From assembly GCA_012931725.1 (NCBI GenBank), contig CM022948.1, positions 68,419,622-68,483,621 on the forward strand: a stretch of DNA of 64,000 bases. Direction: 5' to 3'. The DNA is from Litsea cubeba (taxonomy: Eukaryota; Streptophyta; Magnoliopsida; Laurales; Lauraceae). Shown here one piece after another: positions 1 to 12,400 of the stretch. How positions within the stretch are numbered: the first letter of the stretch is position 1; each line of letters starts with the position of its first letter. The notes under the pieces were generated by a model. The model searched no databases, was not told the origin of the DNA, and worked only from the letters and a program-made list of their open reading frames with translations. A program made the translations under genes and the position numbers.

Positions 1-692
1 ATTCCGGAGGTACTTTTTTGCGAACCAAACGCTGGAATAACCGTTCCATTCCGACCTTCATTACAGCGAACCAAACGCTACTTAAGCGGTTTGGATTTTC
101 GTCCGAAAATCATAATCCAATGGGCTGAACTAATTTTTGCAAATATCAGCACATATACAAGGAACCAACCAATGTTTTTTCACCCTTTGTCCGTTTTGAA
201 CCTTCCAAACGTAATTAGCTGTTCGTTTATGATTGTGGGACCCATAAGATAGAGTTTCAAGAAAAAAAAAATATTAACCTCTACATCACCGTCCCCTATA
301 TTATTATAATGGCCCAGACCAGTTTTGGGGCCTTATTGCTTTGGGGTCTTTTAATTAATTATTCTGTATGCCAATATTTGTGATATCCCATTTTATTGGC
401 TAGACTAGTGAGCCTTAAGTCTAATTAGAATTTTGTATAGCTGGAGAGGCCATTGGACTCACGTTATTTGTTTTATTTCAAGTTAAGTGGTGGGGACACT
501 CTTATTACATATTAATTATGCTAAAACTTAAGTTAGAGGGACCCACACTTTGTGATAAGTGGGAGAAGACTTACACAAAAGCATGATTTTTGTTTTCATG
601 GGTGACAAACTTCCCTAAATTCAGTTTTTCAATTAAATATGGGGAGTGTTACGCTTACATATGATTTGTGCACATCTATTGTTGGTAGTATG
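1..692. other. AT-rich stretch, no gene seen
   Basis: The 14-mer GCGAACCAAACGCT occurs twice (about 19-32 and 63-76), which looks like a remnant MITE end. The rest is low-complexity AT-rich DNA without coding signals. Confidence 0.4.
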
Positions 693-1289
693 TAGGGTTG
701 TAAATGGGTCCCCGATTCTCCGATTACCCAAAGGTTCCGACCCGTTAGGATCCGGGTCTGGGTCCTTATTTTGGTCCCGATAAGAAAATGGTTCCGGATC
801 CTTTTTTTGGAACCGATACCTAAATGGTTCCGGTTCCGGATCCACAGTGTCTCAGACCCGTGGACCTGAGACCCGATCCAATATACACTAACACAAGGTA
901 ACTTTAGTATGTGAGAACAGAACCCTTTTTACTTTTCTACTTTTCTACATTATGGTTTTCTACTTTTCTACATCTCATTGCCGGTTTGGATGTGATTTCT
1001 GAGTTCTTGGTTAATAGTGCCCGTTATTGATAGACAAAATGTCACATTAGTATTTGCAGGTATGTGATCCAATTGAAATATAGAAAAAGCATAATTTTTT
1101 TAAAAAGAAAAATGCAGGTATTAGTATAGACCCGGAACCGGAACCAGACCCGCCTCACAAACGGTTCCGGTTCCGGTTCTGGTTCCCATTAATATTAACG
1201 GTTCCGGTTCCGGTTCCTCTTCTTAGAAAACGGTTTCGGTTCCGGTTCCACCCTGGACCCGGACCAGAACCGACCCGTTTACAACCCTA
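693..1289 (+). mobile_element. hAT-type MITE, copy A (597 bp)
   Basis: The terminal inverted repeats are TAGGGTTGTAAATGGGTC on the left and its near-perfect complement ending CAACCCTA on the right. A perfect 8-bp target duplication GTAGTATG flanks it (685-692 and 1290-1297); 8 bp is the hAT signature. Internal blocks of alternating GGTTCC and GGAACC type give spurious P/E/D-rich open frames. It has no transposase. Confidence 0.9.
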
Positions 1290-1516
1290 GTAGTATGTCT
1301 TAACTCAGTGTTCATGTACTAAATTGTAAAGTACATTAGTGAAGTGATGTATAGACATGTTGCAATAGTTGGCATCATTCTTAGGCCCGTCAATGGGATG
1401 GCCCGGGCATAGGCATGGGCATGGGCATAGGTTGTCAAAATTCCGTCTTGAATTTTGGACGGGGCTGCCGAGGATTGTCCAATGCCGGCTCTAAATTGAG
1501 CAGGCTTATGTTAAAT

Positions 1517-2119
1517 TAGGGTTGTAAACGGGTCGGTTCCGGTCCGGGTCCAGGGTGGAACCGGAATCGGAACCATTTTCTAAGAAGGGGAATCGGAACC
1601 GGAACCGTTAAGAATAATGGGAACCAGAACCGGAACCGGAACCGTTTGTGAGGCGGGTCTGGTTCCGGTTCCGGGTCTAGACCAATACCTGTATTTTTCT
1701 TTAAAAAATTTATGCTTTTTTCACATTTCAATTGGATCACGTACCTCCAAACACTAATGTGACATTTTATCTATCAATAACAGACACTTTTAACCAAAAA
1801 CTCAGAAAATCACATCCAAACAGGTAATGAGATGTAGAAAAAGTAGAAAACCCTAATGTAGAAAAGTAAAAAAGTAAAAAGGGCTCTGTTCTCACATAAT
1901 AAAGTTACCTTATGTTAGTATATATTGGATCGGGTCCCGGGTCCACGGGTCTCAGCCACTATGGATCCGGAACCGGAACCGTTTAGGTATCGGTTCCAAA
2001 AAAAGGATCCGGAACCGGAACCATTTTCTTATCGGGACCAAAATAAGGACCCAGACCCGGATCCTAACGGGTCGGAACCTTCGGTTAATCGGAGAATCGG
2101 GTACCCATTTACAACCCTA
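1517..2119 (-). mobile_element. hAT-type MITE, copy B (603 bp), inverted relative to copy A
   Basis: Same termini and interior as copy A in reverse orientation. A perfect 8-bp duplication TGTTAAAT flanks it (1509-1516 and 2120-2127). The intervening 1298-1508 holds a GGCATGGGCATGGGC-type repeat fragment. Confidence 0.9.
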
Positions 2120-2127
2120 TGTTAAAT

Positions 2128-3237
2128 CTTATCCCGTACAGCTCAGGCCAGGCCTAGGCTTTGGCATTTTCATCAATGGAGATGTCTTTTTTCTTCTTAA
2201 CGAATGTTAATAAAGATGATAATGATGGCCGGATAAGGGGCATACCAAATTTCAGCTCAATCAAATTTCAAAAGGTCTAGATTACTAGATAGTAGATATT
2301 AAGTATTCAAAATGAAGGATGATAAATCTATCAAAAACTTCAAATAAAAACTCAATAGTGGATCCAGTCAAGTATCAAATTGAGTCCACTGCCAATTCAT
2401 GGTATGGGTTTTTGGTGTGGAGTGGGAAGTGATTGAATTCATGAGAAATAGTGGAGGGAAGAGACATTTTGGAAGGTCTCCATTGAAATGTATACAAATT
2501 AGTAAAATAATATTGCGGCCCGGGCGGGCCCGAACGGGCTTGGCATGCTCGCCCATTCCCAATCCCATTTTGACCGGACTTTCAAATAATTGTCCAAGCC
2601 CAACCCGCTGGGCTCAATTTTTCTTAAAAGCCCTATGTTTTCAAACTTGGGCTAGGCCGGGTACCCATTTCAACTGGCTAAATTCATTATACATCTATAA
2701 TGGGCCGGTGATGTAGTTAGCATCACACACAATGGTGACCGATTTTGATACATATTAGGGCAACATACAACTAGGAAATAGTGTGTGGGCTTATTAAAGA
2801 AATTCATCCAATAATGTTGTAGTAGTCTATATGGAATTCTATGTTATTAAGGAATACTATGGATGATAGAAATCCTATCACTGTACTAAACATGAAACTT
2901 TCCTAAAAAAATCTTGAGGATACTCTAAATAGAGGATTCCCATAGTTTGCATCCGGTTGAACAGAGGACTCCTCTAAATAGAGTATTCCCCTCGGTTTGC
3001 CAAACGTAACCAAATGGCAAGTTTGGTCCTCAGAGAGGAATCCTCTCTTGTTTTCCTTAATTGCAAGAAAAATTTACATCTGGGTGAAGATAGGAAAAGT
3101 GATTCCATTGATTCCTCTATCTTCCCCCATCAAATTTTGCAAATATACGGATGCAAAGAAACACCTGAATTAGAAGGAGTCACTCTTCTTGGGTGTTTCC
3201 CAAACCTGAAATGCAGGTGACTCCTCTTATTAGAGGA
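2128..3237. other. Repeat-rich intergenic stretch without genes
   Basis: 2519-2710 contains the GGGCCGGGC/GCCCAAGCCC style repeat found at many places in the window. 2930-3235 contains ATAGAGGATTCC-type motifs in both orientations, probably a short inverted-repeat element. No supported coding frame. Confidence 0.4.
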
Positions 3238-4060
3238 CTAGTGATTGCCCGTACCTGAAGGCACGACGCACCATGTTCTAAGCACAACTAAATATAATTA
3301 CTTTTCTTTTGACCACCTAACAACTAACCTGAATTTTGGCACCCTATGAGGGGTAATTAGGTCCACCCTATTTAATGATGTTCTGATTAGATCCCGAGTC
3401 AAAAATCACCTATTATTTCTGGACCTTTGATTGCCCTATGAATTGGCTCATTGCAATCTGTTCGTTGAGGGCTTTTCGTCCACATATAAAACTTCGAGAT
3501 CCGACGGGCGGATCAAAAATCATAATAGCAGGTCCCGCACCCCCGGGGTGTCCACATGAAAAATCACCTATCACTTATAGACCCCTGATCGTCCTGAAAG
3601 TTGGCTCGTCGCGAACTATTCATCGAGGGCTTTCCATCCATATATAGAACTTTGAAATCCGACGGGCGGATCAAAATTTGCGAAACCGGGGTCCTAGTGA
3701 TCATTGCCCAGACCGGACCCCACTGCTGCCCACCTTTTGGGCCCCAAACCTCTAATTCAGACCTTGATTGGACCATTAACTAAACCCATCATACATGACT
3801 TGAACCTGACCCAATCAAATCCATCAAACTTTAGCACAAATCAATCCGAACCCAAACCCATCTAACCTGAACCTAACCCCAGACCTGGCCCAGACTCCTT
3901 GACCCATCGCCCGGATAAGGGAGAAAGAGTCCAGGGATGGAAGTAGTGTCCCATATCTTTAGACTCTCAAACCCCCTTCTTCTTAATCTCAGCCCTGTGA
4001 TTTATGTACATAAATCCAATGGTTCAAAATATGGGAAATTCAAAAATTGAACTCCCTTAT
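3238..4060 (-). mobile_element. Helitron-like non-autonomous element (3' end recognisable)
   Basis: Read on the minus strand, it ends with an imperfect hairpin (stem CGTGCC/GGTACG, about 3250-3266), then a short spacer and CTAGT, as Helitron 3' ends do. The 5' limit near 4060 is a guess. It contains a diverged tandem duplication: about 3410-3525 recurs at about 3571-3688, both copies with GATCCGACGGGCGGATCAAA. Confidence 0.45.
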
Positions 4061-4068
4061 TATATAGA

Positions 4069-4683
4069 CTAGCGGTAACCCGTGCCGTTGGCACGATAAA
4101 TTTTTTTTCGTAAATTAACTTATTTGGATTTGGGGTTTACGACTTTATAGGATTTAGTGTTCTTAGAATTTTTGGTTTAGCTTAATATTTTTTTTTATGT
4201 TTAGTATATATGATTTATGCTTTAATGTTTAGGGTTTTTAGTATTTTGTTTTATTAACTTTTATAATTTAAGAGTTTACACTCCAAATCTCAAAAAAAAT
4301 TATTTTTTTTTAATGTTCTTAACTTTTTTTTAACACTCTGGTCAACCAAATCGGATCCGGCTCCCCTGCTTTTTTATTTTTCGAATTTTAGTTATCTAAG
4401 AAAAACAGTGCGATGAATAATAAAATGGGGTCCACAAAAAAGTGTGATGGACGGCTGAGATTGAGATTAGTAGGAAAAAATAAACCCATCAGCTCCCCCC
4501 CCACGCCCCCCTCTCCCTCATTCATTTTCTCTCTCCCTCATTCATTTTCTCTCTCTTACTTTTCCCTCTCTCTTCCACGTGCAGTTAAGTGTCCTCCCTA
4601 TCTTTCTTTCGCCCCTTTTAGCCACAGTGCCACGTAGGACATTTTTTGGAATAGTAAAAGGCTGTCCTGGAATGTATAATAGA
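4069..4683 (-). mobile_element. Helitron-like non-autonomous element (about 615 bp)
   Basis: The minus-strand 3' end has a perfect 6-bp stem hairpin CGTGCC-AAC-GGCACG (4081-4095), then GGTTACCG and CTAG followed by T at 4068. The proposed 5' end is TCTATTATAC after an A at 4684, giving the A/T insertion context of Helitrons. It abuts the other Helitron-like end at 3238-4060. Confidence 0.6.
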
Positions 4684-4989
4684 TATTATATTATAGTTGT
4701 AGGGGACTGAAGGAATCCTTTAGATAGAGAATTCCTTTATGCTTATCAAATATGCGCAAAAGGATTTGCATTTCCTGTGAGGTCGGACTTTAATTTGTGC
4801 GGGAAATCCGGCTACCTATGGGCATGTTTATGTAATACTTTTATGTAGAAAAAGGAGACAGCTTTATTTATTTATTATGTAGAACCCATTTTTTATGTAT
4901 TTAATGCGAAACAATTTCAGAAAAACATATCAGCATTTTCATGGTAAGGATGGAAATGAATTTCCAATGGGGCAATGAGAATTCCATTT
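4684..4989 (+). promoter_or_regulatory. WDR12: Region upstream of the WDR12 leader
   Basis: This is the only unassigned DNA between a Helitron-like element and the WDR12 leader, so the proximal promoter must lie here or inside the transposon. It is AT-rich. A segment with ggaatcc/gaattcc motifs near 4710-4740 resembles 2930-3000 and may be a repeat end. I recognise no TATA box or site II motif. Confidence 0.3.
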
Positions 4990-5189
4990 CCGCGGCACTG
5001 GCCCCACGGCCCCATGTTATTTGATTTCCTCTCCCGTTTCCAACTCAACCCAAAACCCTACTTCGTCTACCCACAGCAAGCTCCAAAACCCTCTTCTTCC
5101 TCTCAGCAGGCCCTAGCCGTTTGGAGAAGAGAGAAAAGAGAAAGATCTCCAGAGAAGGAAGAAGGCAGAGGATACTCCGCCGTTTTCAG
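4990..5189 (+). other. WDR12: 5'UTR exon of WDR12 (start approximate)
   Basis: This is a relatively GC- and CT-rich leader-like stretch in AT-rich surroundings. It ends at a plausible donor (CAG then gtttct, gt at 5190-5191), which pairs with the acceptor at 6405-6406 just before the start codon and leaves a 1.2 kb 5'UTR intron. A telo-box AAACCCTA lies at 5053-5060; telo-boxes are common in promoters and leaders of plant ribosome-biogenesis genes. A 100-codon open frame overlaps it but shows no family resemblance. The transcription start is not fixed by the sequence. Confidence 0.6.
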
Positions 5190-5879
5190 GTTTCTCTCTT
5201 TGTCTTCACCCCCACCTCTCTCTCTCTCGCTCATGGTTTGTATTTGCATTAAACTAAAAAGTTTGCAGATGAACTAGAGGAACGAAATAGGCGGTTTGAT
5301 CCGGATATTGCATTGGCTTAAGTGGAGCAGTGTCTCTACTAATACAGTTGCCTGCCCAACGTTACTTTTGCCGATTGTTTTCTTCCATTTCTGCAAATCC
5401 CATTACTTGTTTCAACTCTAACAAAAATTTCTTTCTTGAATCTTAATACCCAGTGCTTAACTCTCCCAACTGTTCGACGTTAGAATCCATATTTATAGAA
5501 CAGACAGCGAATACCCCACAGATTATAAACATTTTTAGAGTGTTTTGGAGATTTTGTGGGCTTTTTTTTTGGTTAGATTCTTTGAATTATTGGTAGAAAA
5601 TCCTGATATGGGGAAAGAATAGATTGTTTGAAGATATGGGGTTGTTTTAGATCTCTCTCTTCTTTTCTGAAGTGATATTTGGAACACATTTGGATGCATT
5701 GTCATTGAATCTTGCCCGAACCATGGTCGACTGGGGTGTAGTTTATCCACATTTTGTTTTTTCTGTTTCTTTTAGAAAGAGTTACTGTTCAAATAAACAA
5801 ATTTGACACTGTTACAGGAGCCCATCCATCCCATCCCATCCCATGTATGCTAAAAGGGTCATTATGGCATAGTTGAAGT

Positions 5880-6000
5880 GAAGTAGGCTATGATGCATGG
5901 ATACTTCAAAATGGGCAATGTATCATGTTGTATTGTATCCTATACTTTGTGTAAAATCTGTGTCCTTGCCGTATTCATGCCCTATCTGGGCAACATAGGA
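5880..6000. repeat. WDR12: Interspersed repeat, first of three copies in WDR12 introns
   Basis: The motif GGATACTTCAAAATGGGCAA followed by TGT/GTATCC-rich sequence recurs at about 11045-11160. A related stretch with CCATATCTGGGCA lies at about 21680-21780. It is an old dispersed repeat. Confidence 0.45.
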
Positions 6001-6408
6001 AGTAAGGGCCCAAGGCTTTTGATCCAATGAAATGATACATAAATGAGTAAATCCCTTAGTAGTTTCGAGGGTATTCCTTTTAAGGGGAGGGGATTCATCA
6101 TTCAAAGGGAAGTAGACTACTCAAACCAGAACACTTGATTAACCCAAAGCCAATTAGTTTGGTTGAGTCGGGATGCTGGGTTGAATAGTGAAAATGGACT
6201 CAACCCAAAACCAACCCATTTATAATCAGGTTAGGAATGCCAACCCAAACCAAACTGGAAAATAACAAGGGTCAACCTGAGCCCGAAATACTGGGTTGGA
6301 TGGGGTATTTTCCACCATTAATAATTGCTAATCATCCACCTAAAGGAAATTGTAAAGGAGGAAAAGTGAACTGATGGTTTGTTTTACAATATATTTTCTT
6401 TGGCAGTG

Positions 6409-9400
6409 ATGGCTATTGATGGGGATGTTGCGGAAGCATCTAAGCTGGTTAGGGTCCGCTTTGTTACAAAGCTTCCGCCTGCTCTCAAAGTCCCCTTTGC
6501 TTCTATTGCAATCCCTTCCAACCTTACCAGAATGGGCCTCTCTGAGATCGTCAACATGCTTCTGCAAAATGGTATGTTTTAAGTTTATTAATAGTATTAT
6601 TACTTACTTGGTTTATTATGTTCTTATTCTTTTGTACTGTGTAATTTGTAATTTGAGTAGTTTCCCTTCATGATGGTTGAGAGATGTTCCAATCTCATTG
6701 CATGTGGCCTTTTTTTTTCTTTTGTAACGCTATAAAAGGTTGGTCTCATAATAATTGCAGAGAACCACCTAAGTTTTCAATTTGCATTCATGCTCATGCA
6801 GAGAGCACCATGCTCTGTAGTGTAACAGTTACCTCATGCACATAAGAAAGTGTATAAGTCACTCATTAAGACCTAAGACTATGGTTGAAACTTGCGGTCA
6901 CAACAGGCATTGAAAACTGGTATGTTATGGTTTGTTGCTGCCTGAATTTTCATTTGTTCCCAAAATAAATCTGAAAGAATCCTAAAGATCATAATATTGG
7001 AAAATGCTAGAATCTACTATTTTTATCAGGGCACATTATAAGGTAATTTATTAGAACCCCAAAGTCATATAGGTCCTCTTGGTCTGTATCACTGTTTTAT
7101 TTAAAATTTAAAACTGTAGAATCCATTACATTTTAGTGATTCCATCGCATATGTTTGAATAGACCATCAAGTGCAGCACATCATTTTTAACAATCTGAAT
7201 CAATTGGCCAGGGCCCTACCTGTACAAAATGACTACCTGCGATAACATAAACTTGAGTTGATATAGTTGTGTTCCCTCTTTGTGGAGCCAACCTAGATGC
7301 ATGCAGATGTGCGGATGTAAATGTCTCATCACAGATTAAGATTGGGCAGAAAAATCAGCCTCATCATAGTAACACAACCTTTGATTTGAGACCTTAAAGC
7401 CGAACAGGGCATTAGGGGCTACTTATGATTGATCCAAACCCTCACATAAACCATCTTGTGAATTGGAACCCAATTCAATTTGGCATTGATCTGACAATCA
7501 CCAACTTTTGGATGAATTACTATGATATTCCACTTAAATTTCATTAAAAAAAGTTCATTACCCAATGTGGGTCCCGCCGAAGTAGGGTCCTAGGAAGGGT
7601 CCAGATGGGAGACAAGACCTAACCTTTGGCAATTTTGCACAAAGTGGCTGTTCGTAGGTCTTGAACCTCTGTTATCACTAATGGCACCCGAGACTTTTAC
7701 CATTGTACCAAAGCAATGACCCTTGCACTTAAATTTCATTAAGGCTTTAAAATCAAGGATCTTGGCTCCTTTTGAGAATTTGGAAAATTCAGCCTCTAAC
7801 CCCACCTTAGAGAATTTTTTTGGTACAATCTTTATCAATCCATGAGTGGGGCTCGCATCTAAAATCCAGACCGCTCAAAAGAACAATCACCTCTTGTACT
7901 AGCTTGTTGAAAAATTTCACTACAATAGTAGCCAGGCCTTCCACCAGATTGATCATGCACAAAAAACGTGATTAGACTCTTTTTTTGGTATTTAAATCAC
8001 GTGCTTTATGTGTGATCAATCTAACGGTGGGCTCAACTCCAATTCTAGTCAAATTGAGCATAGAGCTAATACAAGGAGAGAGTGATTTTGAGTAGTTAAT
8101 ATTGTGATGTGGGCCCCATAGATGGATTTGTAAGAATGGGTTCTGAGGATCCTCTATGGCTGTGGCTTATGGAGGGTCCAGATTCCTTATAAGGTAATTT
8201 AAAATGAAAAGACTTCCGACATTACACTAGTTTATTTGTAATTAGTAACTACTAGTTCAAATAGGACATGTAGCAGAGTTCTAGGGCTCAATTGTGGAAA
8301 AAAAAAGTGTGGCAGTCTTGCACAGTTCTGTCTAGTAAAGTTGTTGCCCTAAAGTCACTTATGTTTGTTTCTTTCATGAAAGTGGGAGCTTCTTCTCTCT
8401 TTCCCCAAACTAGAAAACCTAGCCATCTTGCCTTTCGTCTGAGGGAAGCTTGTTGTGTCTCATTTATGGGAAGCAACGGGTGTCTCTCTTGTTTGTTGAA
8501 GCATTATAGTTAATAGGCTACTTGTTTACTATTTAAATGCTTGCTTAATGTTTGCTGGTTGATTTTGGACATTTTATTTTGTAGTTTGATTAGATCAATT
8601 TATTAGATAGTGAGGAATTGGTGATTCCTTGACTGTGTGTGGTTGCGCATTAGTTTCTTCATGACATGCTTGATCCGTTCTCTTGATAAGTTTATTTTCA
8701 CCTATATGTTCTTAAGGTCTTGTATGATTTCGTTTTTTCCTCTTTTCAGTGTGTTGTTTAAAATCCTTACCATCTCATGGCTATTAGTTGATGTTATCAG
8801 AAAATCCCGAATGTCAATCTCAGCCTTTTGACTTCCTAATTGATGGCGAGCTAATTCGTATGTCACTGGAAGAGTTTCTCATTGCTAAAGGCATCTCTGC
8901 GGTACATCTTTCTGAGATATATATTTTCTGAATACATATTTTATTCTTTTATTTTTTTAATCTAATCACAGCGTTTGCCTTTCTTTGTTTTTTTTTTAAT
9001 AAAACTATAAATAGCTATTTCTGTAATGTTGACTAAATTTTTTTTATTGGCCTTCTGATATGAATTAATGAAGAAAGAATATTTTACTCTCTTACTTCAA
9101 ATCTTACTACTCTGATAGTCTCTTCCTCACAAAGATGGAATGGCTGTTTTGTTGGTCCCAAAGAAAAGAATGAAAGATTATGACAAAAAGGATCCTTTTT
9201 TGCACAAACGAAGGATCACTTACAGTCCTTTTCTTAAACAACATGTTTACGTTAGGATAAGGGAGGACAACAATAAAAGCTACCACAAATCACATGCCTC
9301 TTCCACCCAATTTGCAAGGTACGAGGGAAGAAGCCACCTGATTAAGGCCAAGAGATTGATTGTGTTTCGAGTCGCCTTCAGCTCGTATTGGGTCGAGAGA

Positions 9401-12400
9401 CAGAGATGAAACTGTTTATTGCCTACTAGCACTGTTTGCCTTTATATATTGTTTGAACTTTGAATTACAAACCCCTCAAAATCCCCAATATACCCTTCTT
9501 TGAGCTTCTCAGGCACCAACCGCTACCAGGCCCAAATTCAAACAGGAGCTGCCAGGATAATTCATCTTCAAGGAACCTGAAGGAAGGGGAGAGCACAGAG
9601 CCCTGCAATGAGAGTTCCCATTGCTGGTACTTACCGATTCCAATGATAATCTCTTCTAACATCACGGAATTCCTCAAATTCCAATTCCCAGATATAGCTT
9701 TACTTCTAGCTCCAGCAAAGACATCACTGAAGAATCAGGCAGACCATGAAAGGCCTTATTATATTGTTCTTTTGAAGAGATCAAAAGATGGTTACAAGGC
9801 AATTAAGTTCCTCAGTTATTTTCCTTTGGCGACAAGAGAGCCAATACTGAGATGGCAAGCTCCAGTTGACTTCATCTCTCATGCAAGCTGCCCATCAATG
9901 AAAGATAGTTAACAGACAAAGCCGCACCTAAGCATGCTGAATAACATTTATGAATAATCAATTGCCAGCCTTGGAGATGATCTAAGCTAACACTATCCCA
10001 CCCTGCAACCCAACAGAAAAACAGAAGCCAGTAGAGCTGGAGGATTGGGTCCTTGATGGAACATGTTTTTTAGTCAATGTTGAATAGTAAATATTCACGC
10101 ATTTCTCAAAGGGCACGTTTGTGTACACACCCTTTCCGCGGAAAGGGGAAAATTGCCACGTCAGCAAATTCCATAGAAATGGAAACCTTGGAAAAAGATT
10201 TCCGTAGAATTTAGAAATTTATGTTTGGTGCAAAAATAATTTCCTCGTTGAATTGGTGCTAATATTGTTTGGTGCGGCTATGGATTCCTTATAGAAAATG
10301 AAATTTTCTTATTTGGTGAAATAACTTTTTGAAGAAAAATAGCATAACATGTATATATATTTATTCAACATTAAATAATAATTTATTTAAAGAAATAAAA
10401 AATGAAAGAGTTGAAGAATTTTGGGTTGAAATGGACAAGAGTGAGGAAAAGTGGGAGGAGTTTTCCGAGGAAATCCATTTCCCATACCCCCCATAGGAAA
10501 CCCATTTCCACAATTATCAAGGAAAATGCTGACGAGGCATGAAAGCGTTTCCGTGGAATTGTTCCGCACCAAACGCCTGAAAACTAAGTTTTCCGCGGAA
10601 AACCACACACTTTTCCCCTTTCCGCGGAAAAGATTGTGTACACAAACATGCCCAAAGAGTAGTGGCAATAAATATCCGTCTAATGCTTTCTGTGGTGATG
10701 GTTTTATTTGTTGAACTCTGATGCAAGAGTATCTGAATAGATTGATCTCGTGTCTCTCTTTTTATTTTTTCCCAAAGAACATGTGGAAAGAAAGAATATC
10801 CAGATATGTCCAGACTTGAATGTTGCACCTTAGTTACTTTTATTTCTTTAACTGCCACTACGACCTGTATGGATGTGGGGAAATTCTTTCTTCAACATAA
10901 CGATAAAAACAATACTGGCTGACTCAGACTGCCAGTTTGACATGACCCTTTATCTGGGCTTGGGAAGGCACATGCTGACGAAAGACATGTTGGAGTACCC
11001 TTAATGATGATGCCACTAAGAAAAATGAGTTGATGTTTGCGTCGTTAGCGATGGCACCTGGATACTTCAAAATAGGCAATGTATTGTGTCATATTGTGTC
11101 TGGTACTTCCTTCCCTGCATATCTATAGTGTGTCCCTCCCGTATCTGGTATCATTGATTGTATGAGCTCTTTTCTGTCATACATCGTGCTCTTTAAGCCT
11201 CTCTCACACACACATCCCCAACATTTGGTGACCCATGTGGTCTTGCCTAGATGTGATCTTGTCATGGACCAATACATGTGGATGTCAACTCAGCTACAAG
11301 TGCTTTCCGTTGGGCTATTGTTGGAGGATCACCATTTATGGGATAAACACAGGCAGTAGAGTTTTTGCTTTTTATTCAAAGAGATATTTGCCTCATTATT
11401 ATCTCAAATCTGCATAGAGAGGCTGATGGGCTGCACATTAGATACTTAAGTTTGTAGTGACACCATTCCATGTTCTTCTTTTTTTAATGGCTTGTTTTTG
11501 GGTTCTATTTTTTTTAATTGTGACTTCTTTCTGTTTGTCTATAGGTGATAAAGAATCACTTGGTCACTTTTTTAAGTTGTCAGAATTGGAAACTGTGTTG
11601 TCATCACCCCTTCAGGTTTCTTTTCTGTAATTCTAACAATCTACTGCTGTGCATCACAGGAAAGGATACTTGAAATTGAATACATAAAGGCTGTAGCACC
11701 ACGAAAACAAGAAAACCCTTATTTGCATGATGATTGGGTTAGTGCTGTTGATGGTTCTAATCCCAGGTAAACATTAGAATGTCTATGACTAGGCATAAGT
11801 GTGTATGCTGTGTTAACTGAATTGTACAAATTGTGTATGTGTGTTTTTTCAAATTATATTATTTAGCTCTTAATCTTTGTAGACTACTCTTTTCAACTTT
11901 GCATCGTATTTAGAATGATAATCAGACATTTATGAGGATAAGTGATACAAACTGCAGTTAGGAGCATTTGGAGTTCTCATTGAATTAGAAGTAGAGGCTC
12001 TAGATAAAAAAGCAGTCTCAATGTTACCTCTTTAATAAAAGGTTATTAGTCTAAAGAAGTAAGAGGCGGAATGGGTTAATTTACATATGTTCTGAACAAA
12101 AATGTCCATGATAAAATGGGTTTTATTCCATTATCTGTTTTGTGTTTTTTTCCTTGTAATGCATCACTTTGTTTTAAAAAAAAAACCCAACCCTAAATCT
12201 TTATAAGCCTTATCAAGATTATAGCTAACCCTCCTACACAAGAATCATTGTCTAAACGTTCCTAACCAGAATCCATCTAATCTTGTTGAGATCACAATTC
12301 TCCCTCTCACAAAAGGATTGCTTGTTGTCTGCATCTTTCTCTCATAATAATTACAATATTTATGCAAATTTTATAATAAAATATGATAATGTCATTTTTT

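Noticed and set aside
633..2125. Open frames rich in D, P, E and F (for example at 633-845, 1516-1740, 1925-2125)
   Set aside because: They are translations of the GGTTCC/GGATCC repeats inside hAT MITEs, not genes.
9460..9912. 150-codon frame in a WDR12 intron as a separate gene
   Set aside because: No recognisable motif, no splice or promoter context, and inside an intron of a conserved gene.
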